The notes beneath the pieces are model-generated. The model saw only the letters and a program-made list of their open reading frames with translations. It did no database searches and was not told the DNA's origin. A DNA stretch of 64,000 nucleotides from contig PCBI01000017.1 of NCBI GenBank assembly GCA_002730875.1, positions 186,001 to 250,000 on the forward strand. The letters run 5' to 3'. A program made the translations under genes and the position numbers. Shown in pieces: positions 1-9,154 of the stretch (positions within the stretch are counted from its first letter, which is position 1; the number at the start of each line of letters is the position of its first letter). Source of the stretch: Spirochaetaceae bacterium. Lineage in GTDB: Bacteria > Spirochaetota > Leptospiria > Leptospirales > Leptonemataceae.

Positions 1-369
1 TTTGAGAAAAGTTTTGCCGAGATTTTCGGAAAGAACAGCCGGCCATCACAGCAGGAACTGGATTATTTCTGGCAGTTGATCGAAACCAACCATGGAACAC
101 GAATCTATCATAAGCTTATTCGCTACATGCAGGAACGAAAGCAGTTCCGAACGCGATGGGTAGAACCGCTACAAAAAGGCGATGTGCCGTTACGACTGAT
201 AAACGGACCGGACGATCCGGTGTCGGGTAAACACATGGCGGAGCGTTATCGCGAACTTGTACCGGAAGCGGACATTGTACTTCTGGAAGGAATTGGTCAT
301 TATCCGCAGACCGAGGCGCCGCAGCAGGTATTGAATGCCTATCTAGAGTTTCTTCGCGCGGTGGGCTGA
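1..369 (+). CDS. alpha/beta hydrolase, C-terminal part (5' end outside window)
   Basis: The frame is open from the first base of the window to a TGA at 367-369, so the gene begins upstream. The visible 122 residues end like an alpha/beta-hydrolase-fold enzyme: a strand followed by the GPDDPVS turn, which carries the likely acid residue of the triad, then LLEGIGHYPQTEAP, which carries the likely catalytic His, then a final helix. The nucleophile elbow lies outside the window, so neither activity nor substrate can be inferred. The internal TTG at 76 is not a credible start because the hydrolase-like sequence continues upstream of it. Confidence 0.75.
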   Translation, partial: FEKSFAEIFGKNSRPSQQELDYFWQLIETNHGTRIYHKLIRYMQERKQFRTRWVEPLQKGDVPLRLINGPDDPVSGKHMAERYRELVPEADIVLLEGIGHYPQTEAPQQVLNAYLEFLRAVG

Positions 370-509
370 TCCTGCCAGAAGCGCTTTCGCGCAGCCGCCA
401 GACCCTTCGCTTAATCCATGGGACGGAACCGCCAGTCAGAAGGCCCATCGACGCATCTCGATACAACGGGAAACGATTGGGGACGCTTTTTAGGATGGCC
501 CGAAAAAGC

Positions 510-533
510 AAAAAGGCCACCCGAGGGCGGCCT
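510..533 (-). terminator. rho-independent terminator of the tRNA-Lys/Glu unit
   Basis: Read on the minus strand this is an 8-bp stem (AGGCCGCC with GGTGGCCT, one G-U pair), a CTCG loop and a run of five T. It lies about 75 nt downstream of tRNA-Glu and closes that minus-strand unit. Confidence 0.75.
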
Positions 534-606
534 GAAAGAATTAAATGAATTCGTTGAGTTGCTTCTCAGAGATGCGGTTTCTCTGTCGGGCTCAACTCTA
601 TTTATG

Positions 607-678
607 CATCCCGTAGGGGAATCGAACCCCTGTTGCTGGAATGAAAATCCAGAGTCCTAACCGCTAGACGAACGGGAC
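607..678 (-). tRNA. tRNA-Glu (UUC)
   Basis: Cloverleaf on the minus strand: 7-bp acceptor GTCCCGT/ACGGGAT, anticodon stem TGGA/TCCA around loop TTTTCAT (anticodon TTC), and T-arm GGTTCGAATCC. CCA is not encoded. It is 20 nt downstream of tRNA-Lys and presumably transcribed with it. Confidence 0.95.
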
Positions 679-698
679 GTATTTCCGGTTACCGGATC

Positions 699-771
699 TG
701 AGACGACTGGGGCTCGAACCCAGGACCCTCTCCTTAAAAGGGAGATGCTCTACCAACTGAGCTATCGTCTC
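699..771 (-). tRNA. tRNA-Lys (UUU)
   Basis: Cloverleaf on the minus strand: perfect 7-bp acceptor GAGACGA/TCGTCTC, anticodon stem CTCCC/GGGAG around TTTTAAG (anticodon TTT), T-arm GGTTCGAGCC, discriminator A. CCA is not encoded. First gene of a two-tRNA unit. Confidence 0.95.
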
Positions 772-781
772 TACCGCAGGC

Positions 782-810
782 ACAATGTTTGGAGGTGGCC
801 TGGCGGTCAA
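782..810 (-). promoter_or_regulatory. sigma-70-type promoter for the tRNA-Lys/Glu unit
   Basis: On the minus strand TTGACC (805-810) is separated by exactly 17 nt from CATTGT (782-787). The -10 box ends about 10 nt before the mature tRNA-Lys 5' end, which fits a short leader. The assignment rests on sequence match and position only. Confidence 0.55.
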
Positions 811-823
811 GCGAATTAGAAAT

Positions 824-1315
824 CTATTGGTGAAAAAGTTCCTGCAATTCGTCTTCTGAGAACAAATGCTCCAGATTCATTAGAACCACGAACCTGTCTT
901 TATGTTTGCCTACGCCGGTAATGAATCGGGTGCTCACTGTCTTCACCGTTGGAGGACCGCTATCGATTTCTTCGGCGGCAAATCGAACTACATGGGATAC
1001 CTTGTCTACGGACAGACCCACACGACGACCGCCGGTCTCCAGAATTATTGCCCGATCCAGGACGTTGTCCTGTTGCTCCAGATGAATACCGAGTTTCTTC
1101 TTCAGGTTGATAACCGGCAGCACTCGGCCGCGAATATCCATTAGACCCATGAAGTAATCCCGGGAATGGGGAACCTTGATTAACTCGGTGAGGCGAACGA
1201 TCTCATGCACCTGGAGGACCGGCAATCCGTACTCCTCATCGCCGAGAGAGAACACGATGTACTTCTGTTCTACTTCCGAGATACTCTTTTTGGCGCCTGT
1301 GGCAGATCCCTGCAT
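824..1315 (-). CDS. cheW: CheW-like chemotaxis coupling protein
   Basis: A 163-residue protein that is a single CheW domain, the adaptor that bridges methyl-accepting chemoreceptors and the CheA kinase at the cytoplasmic face. Visible hallmarks are the opening strand YIVFSLGDEEYGLPV, the VHEIVR helix, VPHSRDYFMGLMDIRGRVLPVINL (typical I..IRG.V.PVI.L motif), and the closing D.FVVLMNLEHLF. About 18 extra residues precede the domain. There is no cheA or receptor gene nearby. A membrane protein gene ends 40 nt upstream on the same strand and may share its transcript. No strong ribosome-binding site is visible at the ATG. Confidence 0.92.
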   Translation of the reverse strand: MQGSATGAKKSISEVEQKYIVFSLGDEEYGLPVLQVHEIVRLTELIKVPHSRDYFMGLMDIRGRVLPVINLKKKLGIHLEQQDNVLDRAIILETGGRRVGLSVDKVSHVVRFAAEEIDSGPPTVKTVSTRFITGVGKHKDRFVVLMNLEHLFSEDELQELFHQ

Positions 1316-1355
1316 GATTCAATATTGGTGGGCCCGAATCAGATGGCAAGCCCGA

Positions 1356-2099
1356 TCAGAGAAAAATCCCCCAGAGCCGAAGCTGCATTTCATGCCATAC
1401 AGTCCAGGCAGCCAGTCCATGAAAGAAGAGTATCTTGGGAATGAAAGGTTCTCGTTGGCGCCATAGCCAGTCCAGGCCGCCGGTGGCCAGACCATACAAC
1501 CCGCCCAGAAAAGCGAACTCTCCCGGTCCCAACTTGCCGGAAAGAAAGGCCGCAAACATGGCAAGACCAATGGCCAGATCCAGCGCTTCGGCAGGCAGCC
1601 TTCTAAGGAGTCGCGGAATGATTCCCTGCACGCGATCTTCTCTGCGCTTTTTCCGGTCCATGTAGCGACGAAACTCGTCGGCCATACGAAGCGGTTTCAG
1701 GTTCTCCCAGGCCCGGCTTTCGCGAATCAGGTCCTGGTGTAATCTGGATTTCATGGGTAGTCCGTAGGCGCCGCCCATGCTGGACAATACGTGATTGTCC
1801 GGAAAGTACTCGAACCAGTCCCGGAACCGGGAAATTCTAGAGCTAAGATCTGCATCCCTGTTGCCGGAGAAATCCCTCTCTTGAAGTACCACTCCCTTCT
1901 TGATTACCGCCACGTACTGGCGTCCCCGCTCGCTGGCCATGGTCAGAGTGATCTTAACCATCTCCCGGGCAAAGTGGTAGTCCAGTTCCAGCTCATCGCC
2001 GTCCGGGGTTTCCGTATAGTAGTGCTTCGAATAGCCTTCCAGTCGGGAAGGTCCGGATTTCCAGAGTCGCCGCAGGGCGGACATGTCCAGATCGCTCAT
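1356..2099 (-). CDS. conserved-type membrane protein of unknown function
   Basis: I do not recognise the family. The 247-residue protein has a soluble N-terminal two-thirds with mixed charged and aromatic residues (acidic stretch TPDGDELELDYHF, then REMVKITLTMASERG). It ends in two or three hydrophobic segments at about residues 172-200 and 222-247, the last running to the C-terminus (LAAWTVWHEMQLRLWGIFL). A basic cluster (RKKRREDRVQG) precedes the first membrane segment, suggesting a cytoplasmic N-terminal part. It lies upstream of cheW on the same strand and is divergent from the bactofilin gene. Confidence 0.6.
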   Translation of the reverse strand: MSDLDMSALRRLWKSGPSRLEGYSKHYYTETPDGDELELDYHFAREMVKITLTMASERGRQYVAVIKKGVVLQERDFSGNRDADLSSRISRFRDWFEYFPDNHVLSSMGGAYGLPMKSRLHQDLIRESRAWENLKPLRMADEFRRYMDRKKRREDRVQGIIPRLLRRLPAEALDLAIGLAMFAAFLSGKLGPGEFAFLGGLYGLATGGLDWLWRQREPFIPKILFFHGLAAWTVWHEMQLRLWGIFL

Positions 2100-2192
2100 A
2101 GTGATTTATACGGCATTTTCCCGCGCATTTGCAGCGATTTTTCTCCAATAAACCTTGACTGACCGTATGGCTGGAGGATCTGGCATTCAGAT

Positions 2193-2510
2193 ATGCAGGA
2201 ACAGGAAACGGTACTGGGTGAAGACATCAAATTCCGGGGAAAGCTGGAGTTTGATCAGAGGCTGAGGGTGAATGGCCAGTTCAAGGGAACCATCAACTCC
2301 GGGGGCGATCTGTCCATAGGCTCCCGGGCTCGAGTAGAGGCGGATGTGCAGACCGGAGTACTGGTTCTGGAAGGCGAACTCACGGGCAATGTAGTAGCCA
2401 CAAGGAAAGTAAGCCTGCGCAAGAACTGTCAGCTGCGCGGTGATGTTAAATCCCCGGATCTGGAAGTAGAATCCGGCTCTCGATTCACCGGTAGTTGTAT
2501 AATGGACTAA
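2193..2510 (+). CDS. bactofilin
   Basis: A 105-residue polymer-forming cytoskeletal protein of the bactofilin (DUF583) family, which self-assembles into nucleotide-free filaments that scaffold envelope or shape functions. The sequence is a short-repeat beta-helix: L.FDQRLRVNGQFKG, LSIGSRARVEADV, LVLEGELTGNV, VSLRKNCQLRGDV, ending in the family-typical LEVESGSRFTGSCIM. The N-terminal tail is short and lacks a membrane segment. The thrB start follows only 6 nt after the stop, so the two are probably co-transcribed, although no functional link is evident. Confidence 0.88.
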   Translation: MQEQETVLGEDIKFRGKLEFDQRLRVNGQFKGTINSGGDLSIGSRARVEADVQTGVLVLEGELTGNVVATRKVSLRKNCQLRGDVKSPDLEVESGSRFTGSCIMD

Positions 2511-2516
2511 CGGATC

Positions 2517-3431
2517 TTGTCTCCTTCATCCTTGCAGATCCATGTCCCGGCCACCACGGCCAATCTTGGCCCTGGTTTCGATATTCTGGGACTGGCTTTG
2601 AGTCTGGGCACGGACATTCGCTTTGATTTCGATCAAAGCGCAGACTTTCAACTTACCGCGGCAAGCGGAGAGCCCCTGCCCATCCCGGCGGAAAAAAACC
2701 TGATCGCGCGGGCCTATAAGCGCGTTCTGGAAGATGCCGGCGTGAGCCCCATGCCCTGGACCGCATCCGTGCGATCGGATCTCTTGCCAGGACGCGGTTT
2801 TGGATCTTCGGCCATGGCGCTGGTTTCAGGCATTCTGGCGGCCAACGAAAGACTCAATCAGCTGGGTAAGAACGCTTTTCCGCTGGACAGGCAAATCGCT
2901 CTACTCTGCGAAATGGAAGGACATCCAGACAACGTAATTCCGGCCCGGGTGGGGGGATGGATTTGCTCGCTTCCTGGCGGCACATACCTGAAACGCAATC
3001 TCCCCGCCGATTTTAGAATGCTGATTCTTTCACCGCAAAAACAGATGTCCACAAAGGAAAGTCGAGGCCGTCTACCGGATCACTATCCGCTAAAGGACTG
3101 TGTTTCCAATCTACGTGGTCTTGCGGCCTGGTTTGATTATATTGAATCGGGCAACAAAGAAGGCCTCAAGGCGGCGCTGCAGCACGATTTGCTGCATGAG
3201 CCATACCGAACCCATGCGGTGGAAGGCTTTCAGGAAATCCGGGTACTGAGTCTGGAGGCGGGTTGCCTGGGCAGTTGTCTGTCCGGTTCCGGACCGGGAA
3301 TAGCCATATTTTTTGAAAAGAACGATGTATCACAAGAGCAACTGAATCGAATCAACCAGAAGGCGTCCGAATACGGCTATGAAGGCCATGCATGCGAAGT
3401 AGATTACAAAGGCGCCGTAACGGTTCGATAG
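2517..3431 (+). CDS. thrB: homoserine kinase
   Basis: GHMP-family kinase that phosphorylates L-homoserine with ATP in threonine synthesis; cytoplasmic. Visible motifs are the N-terminal VPATTANLGPGFD, the ATP loop LLPGRGFGSSA around residue 92-102, EGHPDNVIPARVGG (substrate and metal region) and the C-terminal CLGSCLSGSGPGIAIF glycine-rich motif. Length (304 residues) is normal. The start is taken as TTG at 2517, 6 nt after the bactofilin stop; a second TTG at 2532 would begin directly at the conserved strand. Followed at 26 nt by the DsbA-like gene. Confidence 0.93.
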   Translation: MSPSSLQIHVPATTANLGPGFDILGLALSLGTDIRFDFDQSADFQLTAASGEPLPIPAEKNLIARAYKRVLEDAGVSPMPWTASVRSDLLPGRGFGSSAMALVSGILAANERLNQLGKNAFPLDRQIALLCEMEGHPDNVIPARVGGWICSLPGGTYLKRNLPADFRMLILSPQKQMSTKESRGRLPDHYPLKDCVSNLRGLAAWFDYIESGNKEGLKAALQHDLLHEPYRTHAVEGFQEIRVLSLEAGCLGSCLSGSGPGIAIFFEKNDVSQEQLNRINQKASEYGYEGHACEVDYKGAVTVR

Positions 3432-3457
3432 CAAGCTTGCGAATAATGAGGTTAACA

Positions 3458-4357
3458 ATGAAGAGACTGAACTGGCGAAAGCCATTTTCCATTATTGCCC
3501 TGATGGGCATTGCCGCACTACTTCCCTTTTGCGGTCCTCCAGAGGCTGAAGCCACTCTGGACGGCAAGACATACACAATCGATGACCTGGACGAAAGATC
3601 CAGAATAGAACTGATTCGTCAGCACAACGAGCGCGTAGCCCAGGCGCTACAGAATCATGTATACGAAAAGATGATCGAGATGGAGGCCGAAAAAGCAGGC
3701 AAGACATCCGATGAATTCATGGCCGATATGTTCAAAGAGAACCCGTCCCGCATGGCCATGAATGCAAAGATCCGTGAAATGGCGGATAAATACGGTCTGG
3801 ATGTGGACGCGAATCTGCCCAAACTTCCTGCCGTAGACATTGCGGTGGACGGCGATCCGGTCAGAGGCAACCCGGAAGCCAAAGTGACTGTTGTGGAGTT
3901 CTCCGACTTTGATTGTCCATACTGCGTTCGTATTCAACCTACAGCTCAGAAAATCCGCGAGAAGTACGGCGATCGAATTAAATGGGTCTTCAAGGATTTC
4001 CCCCTGAATCAGATCCATCCGGAAGCCATGGGCCGCCACGTGGCCGCAAACTGCGTTCGTAAACTGGAACCGGACAAATACTGGGACTTCTTCGACACAA
4101 TGTTCGACGAAACGAAACTGGAGCAAACGAGGGTAGAAAACGGGGCCAAGAAGCTGGCGCTTTCTCTCGGCGTAGATGAGGCCAAATTCGACGAATGCGT
4201 GGCCAACCCGGAAATGCAGGCAGAGGTAATGGGCGACATTGAACAGGGCGAAAAGGTTGGTGTCCGCGGAACCCCCAGCTTTTACATCGACGGAGAAGCC
4301 CTGACTAACCTTACTCCGGAACAGTTTGAGAAGGCTGTAGCAGAGAAGTTGAATTAA
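3458..4357 (+). CDS. exported DsbA-like thiol oxidoreductase (DSBA/thioredoxin fold)
   Basis: A 299-residue extracytoplasmic protein. The ATG at 3458 is chosen over the upstream in-frame start at 3392 because a TGAGG Shine-Dalgarno sits 6 nt before it and the protein then opens with MKR plus a hydrophobic segment ending at Cys25 (LLPFC), a possible relaxed spirochaetal lipobox. Residues 45-120 are charged and helical, a dimerisation or chaperone-like arm. From about residue 125 comes a DSBA-type domain with GNPEAKVTVVEFSDFDCPYC (active site C153-P-Y-C156) and the cis-Pro region VRGTPSFYIDG. It probably forms or isomerises disulfides in secreted proteins; the Cys-rich tandem hydrolases at 46.5-50 kb would be plausible clients (inference). 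Confidence 0.85.
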   Translation: MKRLNWRKPFSIIALMGIAALLPFCGPPEAEATLDGKTYTIDDLDERSRIELIRQHNERVAQALQNHVYEKMIEMEAEKAGKTSDEFMADMFKENPSRMAMNAKIREMADKYGLDVDANLPKLPAVDIAVDGDPVRGNPEAKVTVVEFSDFDCPYCVRIQPTAQKIREKYGDRIKWVFKDFPLNQIHPEAMGRHVAANCVRKLEPDKYWDFFDTMFDETKLEQTRVENGAKKLALSLGVDEAKFDECVANPEMQAEVMGDIEQGEKVGVRGTPSFYIDGEALTNLTPEQFEKAVAEKLN

Positions 4358-4478
4358 GGAAGGGTTCCAGGGTGCAAGCCGTTGGAAGGGCGCCCCGATC
4401 CGGACTGTCCTTCAGCGGCACTTCAGACGCTTCCTGAGCTCAAAAAATCGATCTGAGCGCCGAATCCCCCATAATAGG

Positions 4479-4514
4479 AAAAGGGCCCATTCAAATGAAT
4501 GAGCCCTTTTTTCT
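4479..4514. terminator. bidirectional terminator between convergent genes
   Basis: Inverted repeat AAAAGGGC/GCCCTTTT with a second inner stem CATTC/GAATG, one mismatched pair and an AAAT loop. It is followed by T6 on the plus strand and TTTTCC on the minus strand. It lies between the convergent DsbA-like and mdh genes and can serve both. Confidence 0.85.
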
Positions 4515-4564
4515 AGCTGCTTTTAGCAGTCGGACGCAAAGACTGACGAACACTCAGGATCTAT

Positions 4565-5888
<1,324 letters not shown>

Positions 5889-8219
5889 GTGGGCCCATTT
5901 AGAAGCATCGCGAAACTCAACACCTGGAAAGGCTGGCTGGCTCTTTCGGTGCTCACCATTGTAAGCATCGAGGCTACGTATGCCTCGGTGGCCTACGGCA
6001 CCGAACAACCCTTGATTTTTTCTCTGATCGGCGGCACCCTTTTTGCGCTCACAGCCCGCTCCCGGTTCCCCGCCGTAATCTTTTTCTGCATCGTACTGTA
6101 TGTTCGCACCTGGATCTGGGCGCCGGACATGGGCGAAATCCATCTGGCCCTTGGCTCGCTGGGTATGACACTGAGCGCCGCCATTCCCAATGTTGCGGCG
6201 GCGCTGTTGTTCCACAAAGATCAGCGAAATGCGATCATTGATTCTCCGTCCCAAATCGGTCGCCTGTTTGTCCTCCTTCTGGCGCTGTATTTGATTACCA
6301 GCGCCCCTCTCTATTACTTTTTTCAGGGGGAAATCGGTCAGGTATTCTGGCTCTATCGACTGCTGGCCGACTGCCTGGGCTCGGCGGCCTCCGTTCTCCT
6401 CGTTGGCATGTTCGTCACCTACATGATCACCGGACAAGAATATGTGGTGGTTAAGTCACGAATCCCGCATTATCTTCTAGCCCTGGTAGCCACGTTGCTT
6501 CCTGTACTATTCTGGTTTGCTTTCACCGGCGATCCCGAACTGACCCGACTATCCCTGCTCTTATCGGTGCCGGCAGTTCTGTATCTGGCTTCCAGCTTCG
6601 CGCTGATCTGGGTACTTCTGGGCCTGATACTGCACAGTGTTTCCGTCAGTGTCGCTACTCTGCTGGGCGCGGGTCCCTTTGTTTCCGATAGTAGTTTTAC
6701 ATCGGCGCTATCCGTTCAGGGGTACCTGGTACTGGTTGTGCTAAGCGCATGGATCATCGCATTGCAACGTAAATCTCAAAAAACAGCGTTCAATGCGATC
6801 GAGGCGATGAATAATCACCTGGAAGACATTATTCAGGCAAGAACGGAAGAACTGCAAAGAGCCAATCAAAGCTTACAAAAGGAGGTGGACCTGAGAAACC
6901 AGGCCGAAGAGCTTCTCAGGCAAATCACCCTGACCGATCCGGTAACCGAATTGTCCAACCGACAGGGACTACGACAGCTTTTCTACAATTCGCGAAACAA
7001 GTACGCAGATGGATGCATCGTCCTGATCTCGCTGGAAAATCTGCAGGAAATCGTGGAGAATGAAGGCTACGAAATGGCAGATTCGGTCATTCGCATTCTA
7101 TCGCGTAGAATCGAAGGTCTGGTAGGCCGAGAGCGAGTCGTAGCCAGGTGGGATGACAGTAGCTTTGCTATTCTTGTGCAGGATTTGAATCAGGAATCCA
7201 GGATCTTTGAACTTCTATCCGATATTTCCGGCAAACTACAAGACCCGGTGGCCCTGGGCCCGGATTCTTTATCGGTGGAAGCCCTTATGGTGGCCGTGCC
7301 GGTACCGCTATTGAACCTGAACGATCCGGATCCGCTGTCCGATTTCTTTCTTCTTGCGGCAAGCACGTTGCAGGACCTTAGAAAAGATGGCGAAAAGACC
7401 CGGGCCATTGCCAGCACGGCGGTTCGTAGTCGCCATGGCTCCGGCTATCGAATGCATCAGCAAATAAAGAGCGCAATACAATCCGGTCATTTCCTGGTTC
7501 ACTATCAGCCTATCATTTCGAACGATCTGGGCAAACTTCTGGGTAGCGAAGCTTTAATTCGTTGGAACAATCAGGGCCAGATCATGGGACCGGATACGTT
7601 CATCGCCGTGGCTGAACGCACCGACCTGATCATCGATCTGGGCTACGAAATGCTAAAGCAGGTAGCGCATCAGGCCAGGGCCTGGAACAATCTGGATCTG
7701 TCCTTATACTCTGTAAATACATCGGTGCGACAACTGGCCGATCAGGATTTCGCCTCGAAAGCGCTGAGTATCTGGGACGAAAGCGGCCTGCGCACGGAAC
7801 GTCTGAAGATCGAAATAACCGAATCCATTCTGGCAATGGATCATCCGGTAATCCGCGAAAACCTGGAACGGCTTCGAAAGGCCGGCGTTTCCATCGCCTT
7901 CGACGATTTCGGCACCGGTTTTTCTTCTCTGTCTTATCTGGATCGCTTCCCGGTGGATTCCATTAAAATTGATAGAATCTTTGTTCAGAAACTGGCATCG
8001 GGCTCTAACTCGCGCGCCGTGATCGAAGCCATGGGCTTAATTGCCGAACAACTGGGTCTGGACGTCATAGTTGAAGGCGTAGAAGACGAAGTCAGTCTGG
8101 GACAGATTCGCGGCTTGACCCCGGTTACGGGATGGCAGGGATTTCTTTTCTCACGACCGCTGCCGGCGGACGAATTCGAAAGCTATGCAAAAGGTTACAA
8201 CCTTGCCGGCGCTCGCTGA
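5889..8219 (+). CDS. membrane-bound EAL phosphodiesterase with degenerate GGDEF domain
   Basis: A 776-residue c-di-GMP signalling protein. Residues 1-290 form about eight membrane segments resembling a MASE1-type sensor. A coiled coil (about 303-345) leads to a GGDEF-fold domain (about 348-510) whose signature is WDDSS at 421-425 instead of GGDEF, so diguanylate cyclase activity is unlikely. The EAL domain (about 515-770) keeps the expected catalytic set: E554 in EAL, the Asn of VNTSVRQL, KIEITES, DDFGTG (672-677), IKID, VEGVE and WQGFLFSRPLP. I predict an active c-di-GMP phosphodiesterase, with the GGDEF fold perhaps acting as a nucleotide sensor. The start is GTG with CAGGA upstream. The gene ends 9 nt from the convergent HAD gene. 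Confidence 0.9.
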   Translation: MGPFRSIAKLNTWKGWLALSVLTIVSIEATYASVAYGTEQPLIFSLIGGTLFALTARSRFPAVIFFCIVLYVRTWIWAPDMGEIHLALGSLGMTLSAAIPNVAAALLFHKDQRNAIIDSPSQIGRLFVLLLALYLITSAPLYYFFQGEIGQVFWLYRLLADCLGSAASVLLVGMFVTYMITGQEYVVVKSRIPHYLLALVATLLPVLFWFAFTGDPELTRLSLLLSVPAVLYLASSFALIWVLLGLILHSVSVSVATLLGAGPFVSDSSFTSALSVQGYLVLVVLSAWIIALQRKSQKTAFNAIEAMNNHLEDIIQARTEELQRANQSLQKEVDLRNQAEELLRQITLTDPVTELSNRQGLRQLFYNSRNKYADGCIVLISLENLQEIVENEGYEMADSVIRILSRRIEGLVGRERVVARWDDSSFAILVQDLNQESRIFELLSDISGKLQDPVALGPDSLSVEALMVAVPVPLLNLNDPDPLSDFFLLAASTLQDLRKDGEKTRAIASTAVRSRHGSGYRMHQQIKSAIQSGHFLVHYQPIISNDLGKLLGSEALIRWNNQGQIMGPDTFIAVAERTDLIIDLGYEMLKQVAHQARAWNNLDLSLYSVNTSVRQLADQDFASKALSIWDESGLRTERLKIEITESILAMDHPVIRENLERLRKAGVSIAFDDFGTGFSSLSYLDRFPVDSIKIDRIFVQKLASGSNSRAVIEAMGLIAEQLGLDVIVEGVEDEVSLGQIRGLTPVTGWQGFLFSRPLPADEFESYAKGYNLAGAR

Positions 8220-8228
8220 TACGAAGCT

Positions 8229-8903
8229 CTAGTCCTTTATCAGAAACAGCATTTCTTCGGGCTTTTGAATAATTTGTATTGCATCCCGGTGTTCTTCTGC
8301 ATCACCGTGACCGTAGGCACAGGCAATGTAAGCCACACTGTTCTGTAGAGCGGCCTGACGATCCGATTCCCGGTCTCCGAGCAAAGCGCATTCCTGCGGC
8401 ATTAGACCGTGCTTCTGCAGGGTATGGGCCACCAGTTCCTCTTTTGTATGGATACTTTTGTAATCCAGCACAGGAACTTCGGTGAAGAAATCGTAAATGC
8501 CGCAGGCTTTCAGAATGGCGTCTACATACGGTTTTCGTCCGTTGGAAGCGGCAAAGATCATCAAGCCGGCCTCATGAAGTGCCTTAACCGCATCTGTAAT
8601 GCCCGGGTAATAATCGCCTTTACCGTTTTCAATCCTGGACACCAGATCCGCCAGAATAGCGTTGCTGAGCCGTTCCTTTTCTTCAAATGATAGCTCCGGT
8701 ACCAGATTATCAAAGATCGTGCGAACCGGTTTGCCGATCTGAGCCATGACTTCATCCAGCGTGGGTAGCCTTTCAGGCTTTCCAGTTTCTTGCTGAAACT
8801 TCTGAAAATTGTCATGGTACACATCCAGGATAATCCCTTCGCTGGAAAAGATCGTCCCATCCACATCGAAGAAGACAGCTTTGAATTTGCCGGTTGCGCT
8901 CAT
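8229..8903 (-). CDS. HAD-superfamily phosphatase (phosphoglycolate phosphatase-like)
   Basis: A 224-residue haloacid-dehalogenase-type hydrolase. Motif I is FFDVDGT with both catalytic Asp, motif II is FAASNGR (Ser), motif III Lys lies in VLDYKSIHTKEEL, and motif IV is ALLGDRESD. A helical cap of about 90 residues between motifs I and II places it in the phosphoglycolate phosphatase/beta-phosphoglucomutase-like group; the substrate is not predictable. The open frame extends upstream to 9089, but the extension is unlike a HAD protein, so I use the ATG at 8903, ten residues before motif I. The ribosome-binding site there is weak. Confidence 0.85.
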   Translation of the reverse strand: MSATGKFKAVFFDVDGTIFSSEGIILDVYHDNFQKFQQETGKPERLPTLDEVMAQIGKPVRTIFDNLVPELSFEEKERLSNAILADLVSRIENGKGDYYPGITDAVKALHEAGLMIFAASNGRKPYVDAILKACGIYDFFTEVPVLDYKSIHTKEELVAHTLQKHGLMPQECALLGDRESDRQAALQNSVAYIACAYGHGDAEEHRDAIQIIQKPEEMLFLIKD

Positions 8904-9154
8904 GATGCCAGACTTTCTAATTCCATCGCAGAGACATCCAGTTTTTCGAGCAGCAATCCGCCCGACGGCCATTTCTGCCAGCCAACCCGGACGGAATGCG
9001 GCCAACGCAAGCGAAGCCCCGGTGGCCGGGTATGGGCGGCCGGGTAGCCGTCCCCGATGCAAACTCTTCGCAGTAGAAGTCACTGGCAAACCCGGCGGCG
9101 CAGATACCCGTCATTCAGATCCTGCGGCCAGAAATCACCAGGGGAAATGCGACC

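Noticed and set aside
116..520. 134-codon minus-strand frame overlapping the hydrolase fragment
   Set aside because: Antisense to a hydrolase with clear motifs, and its composition (Arg/Pro/Ser-rich) is that of a shadow frame.
3647..4126. 159-codon minus-strand frame inside the DsbA-like gene
   Set aside because: Antisense shadow: the plus strand encodes recognisable DSBA motifs over the whole interval.
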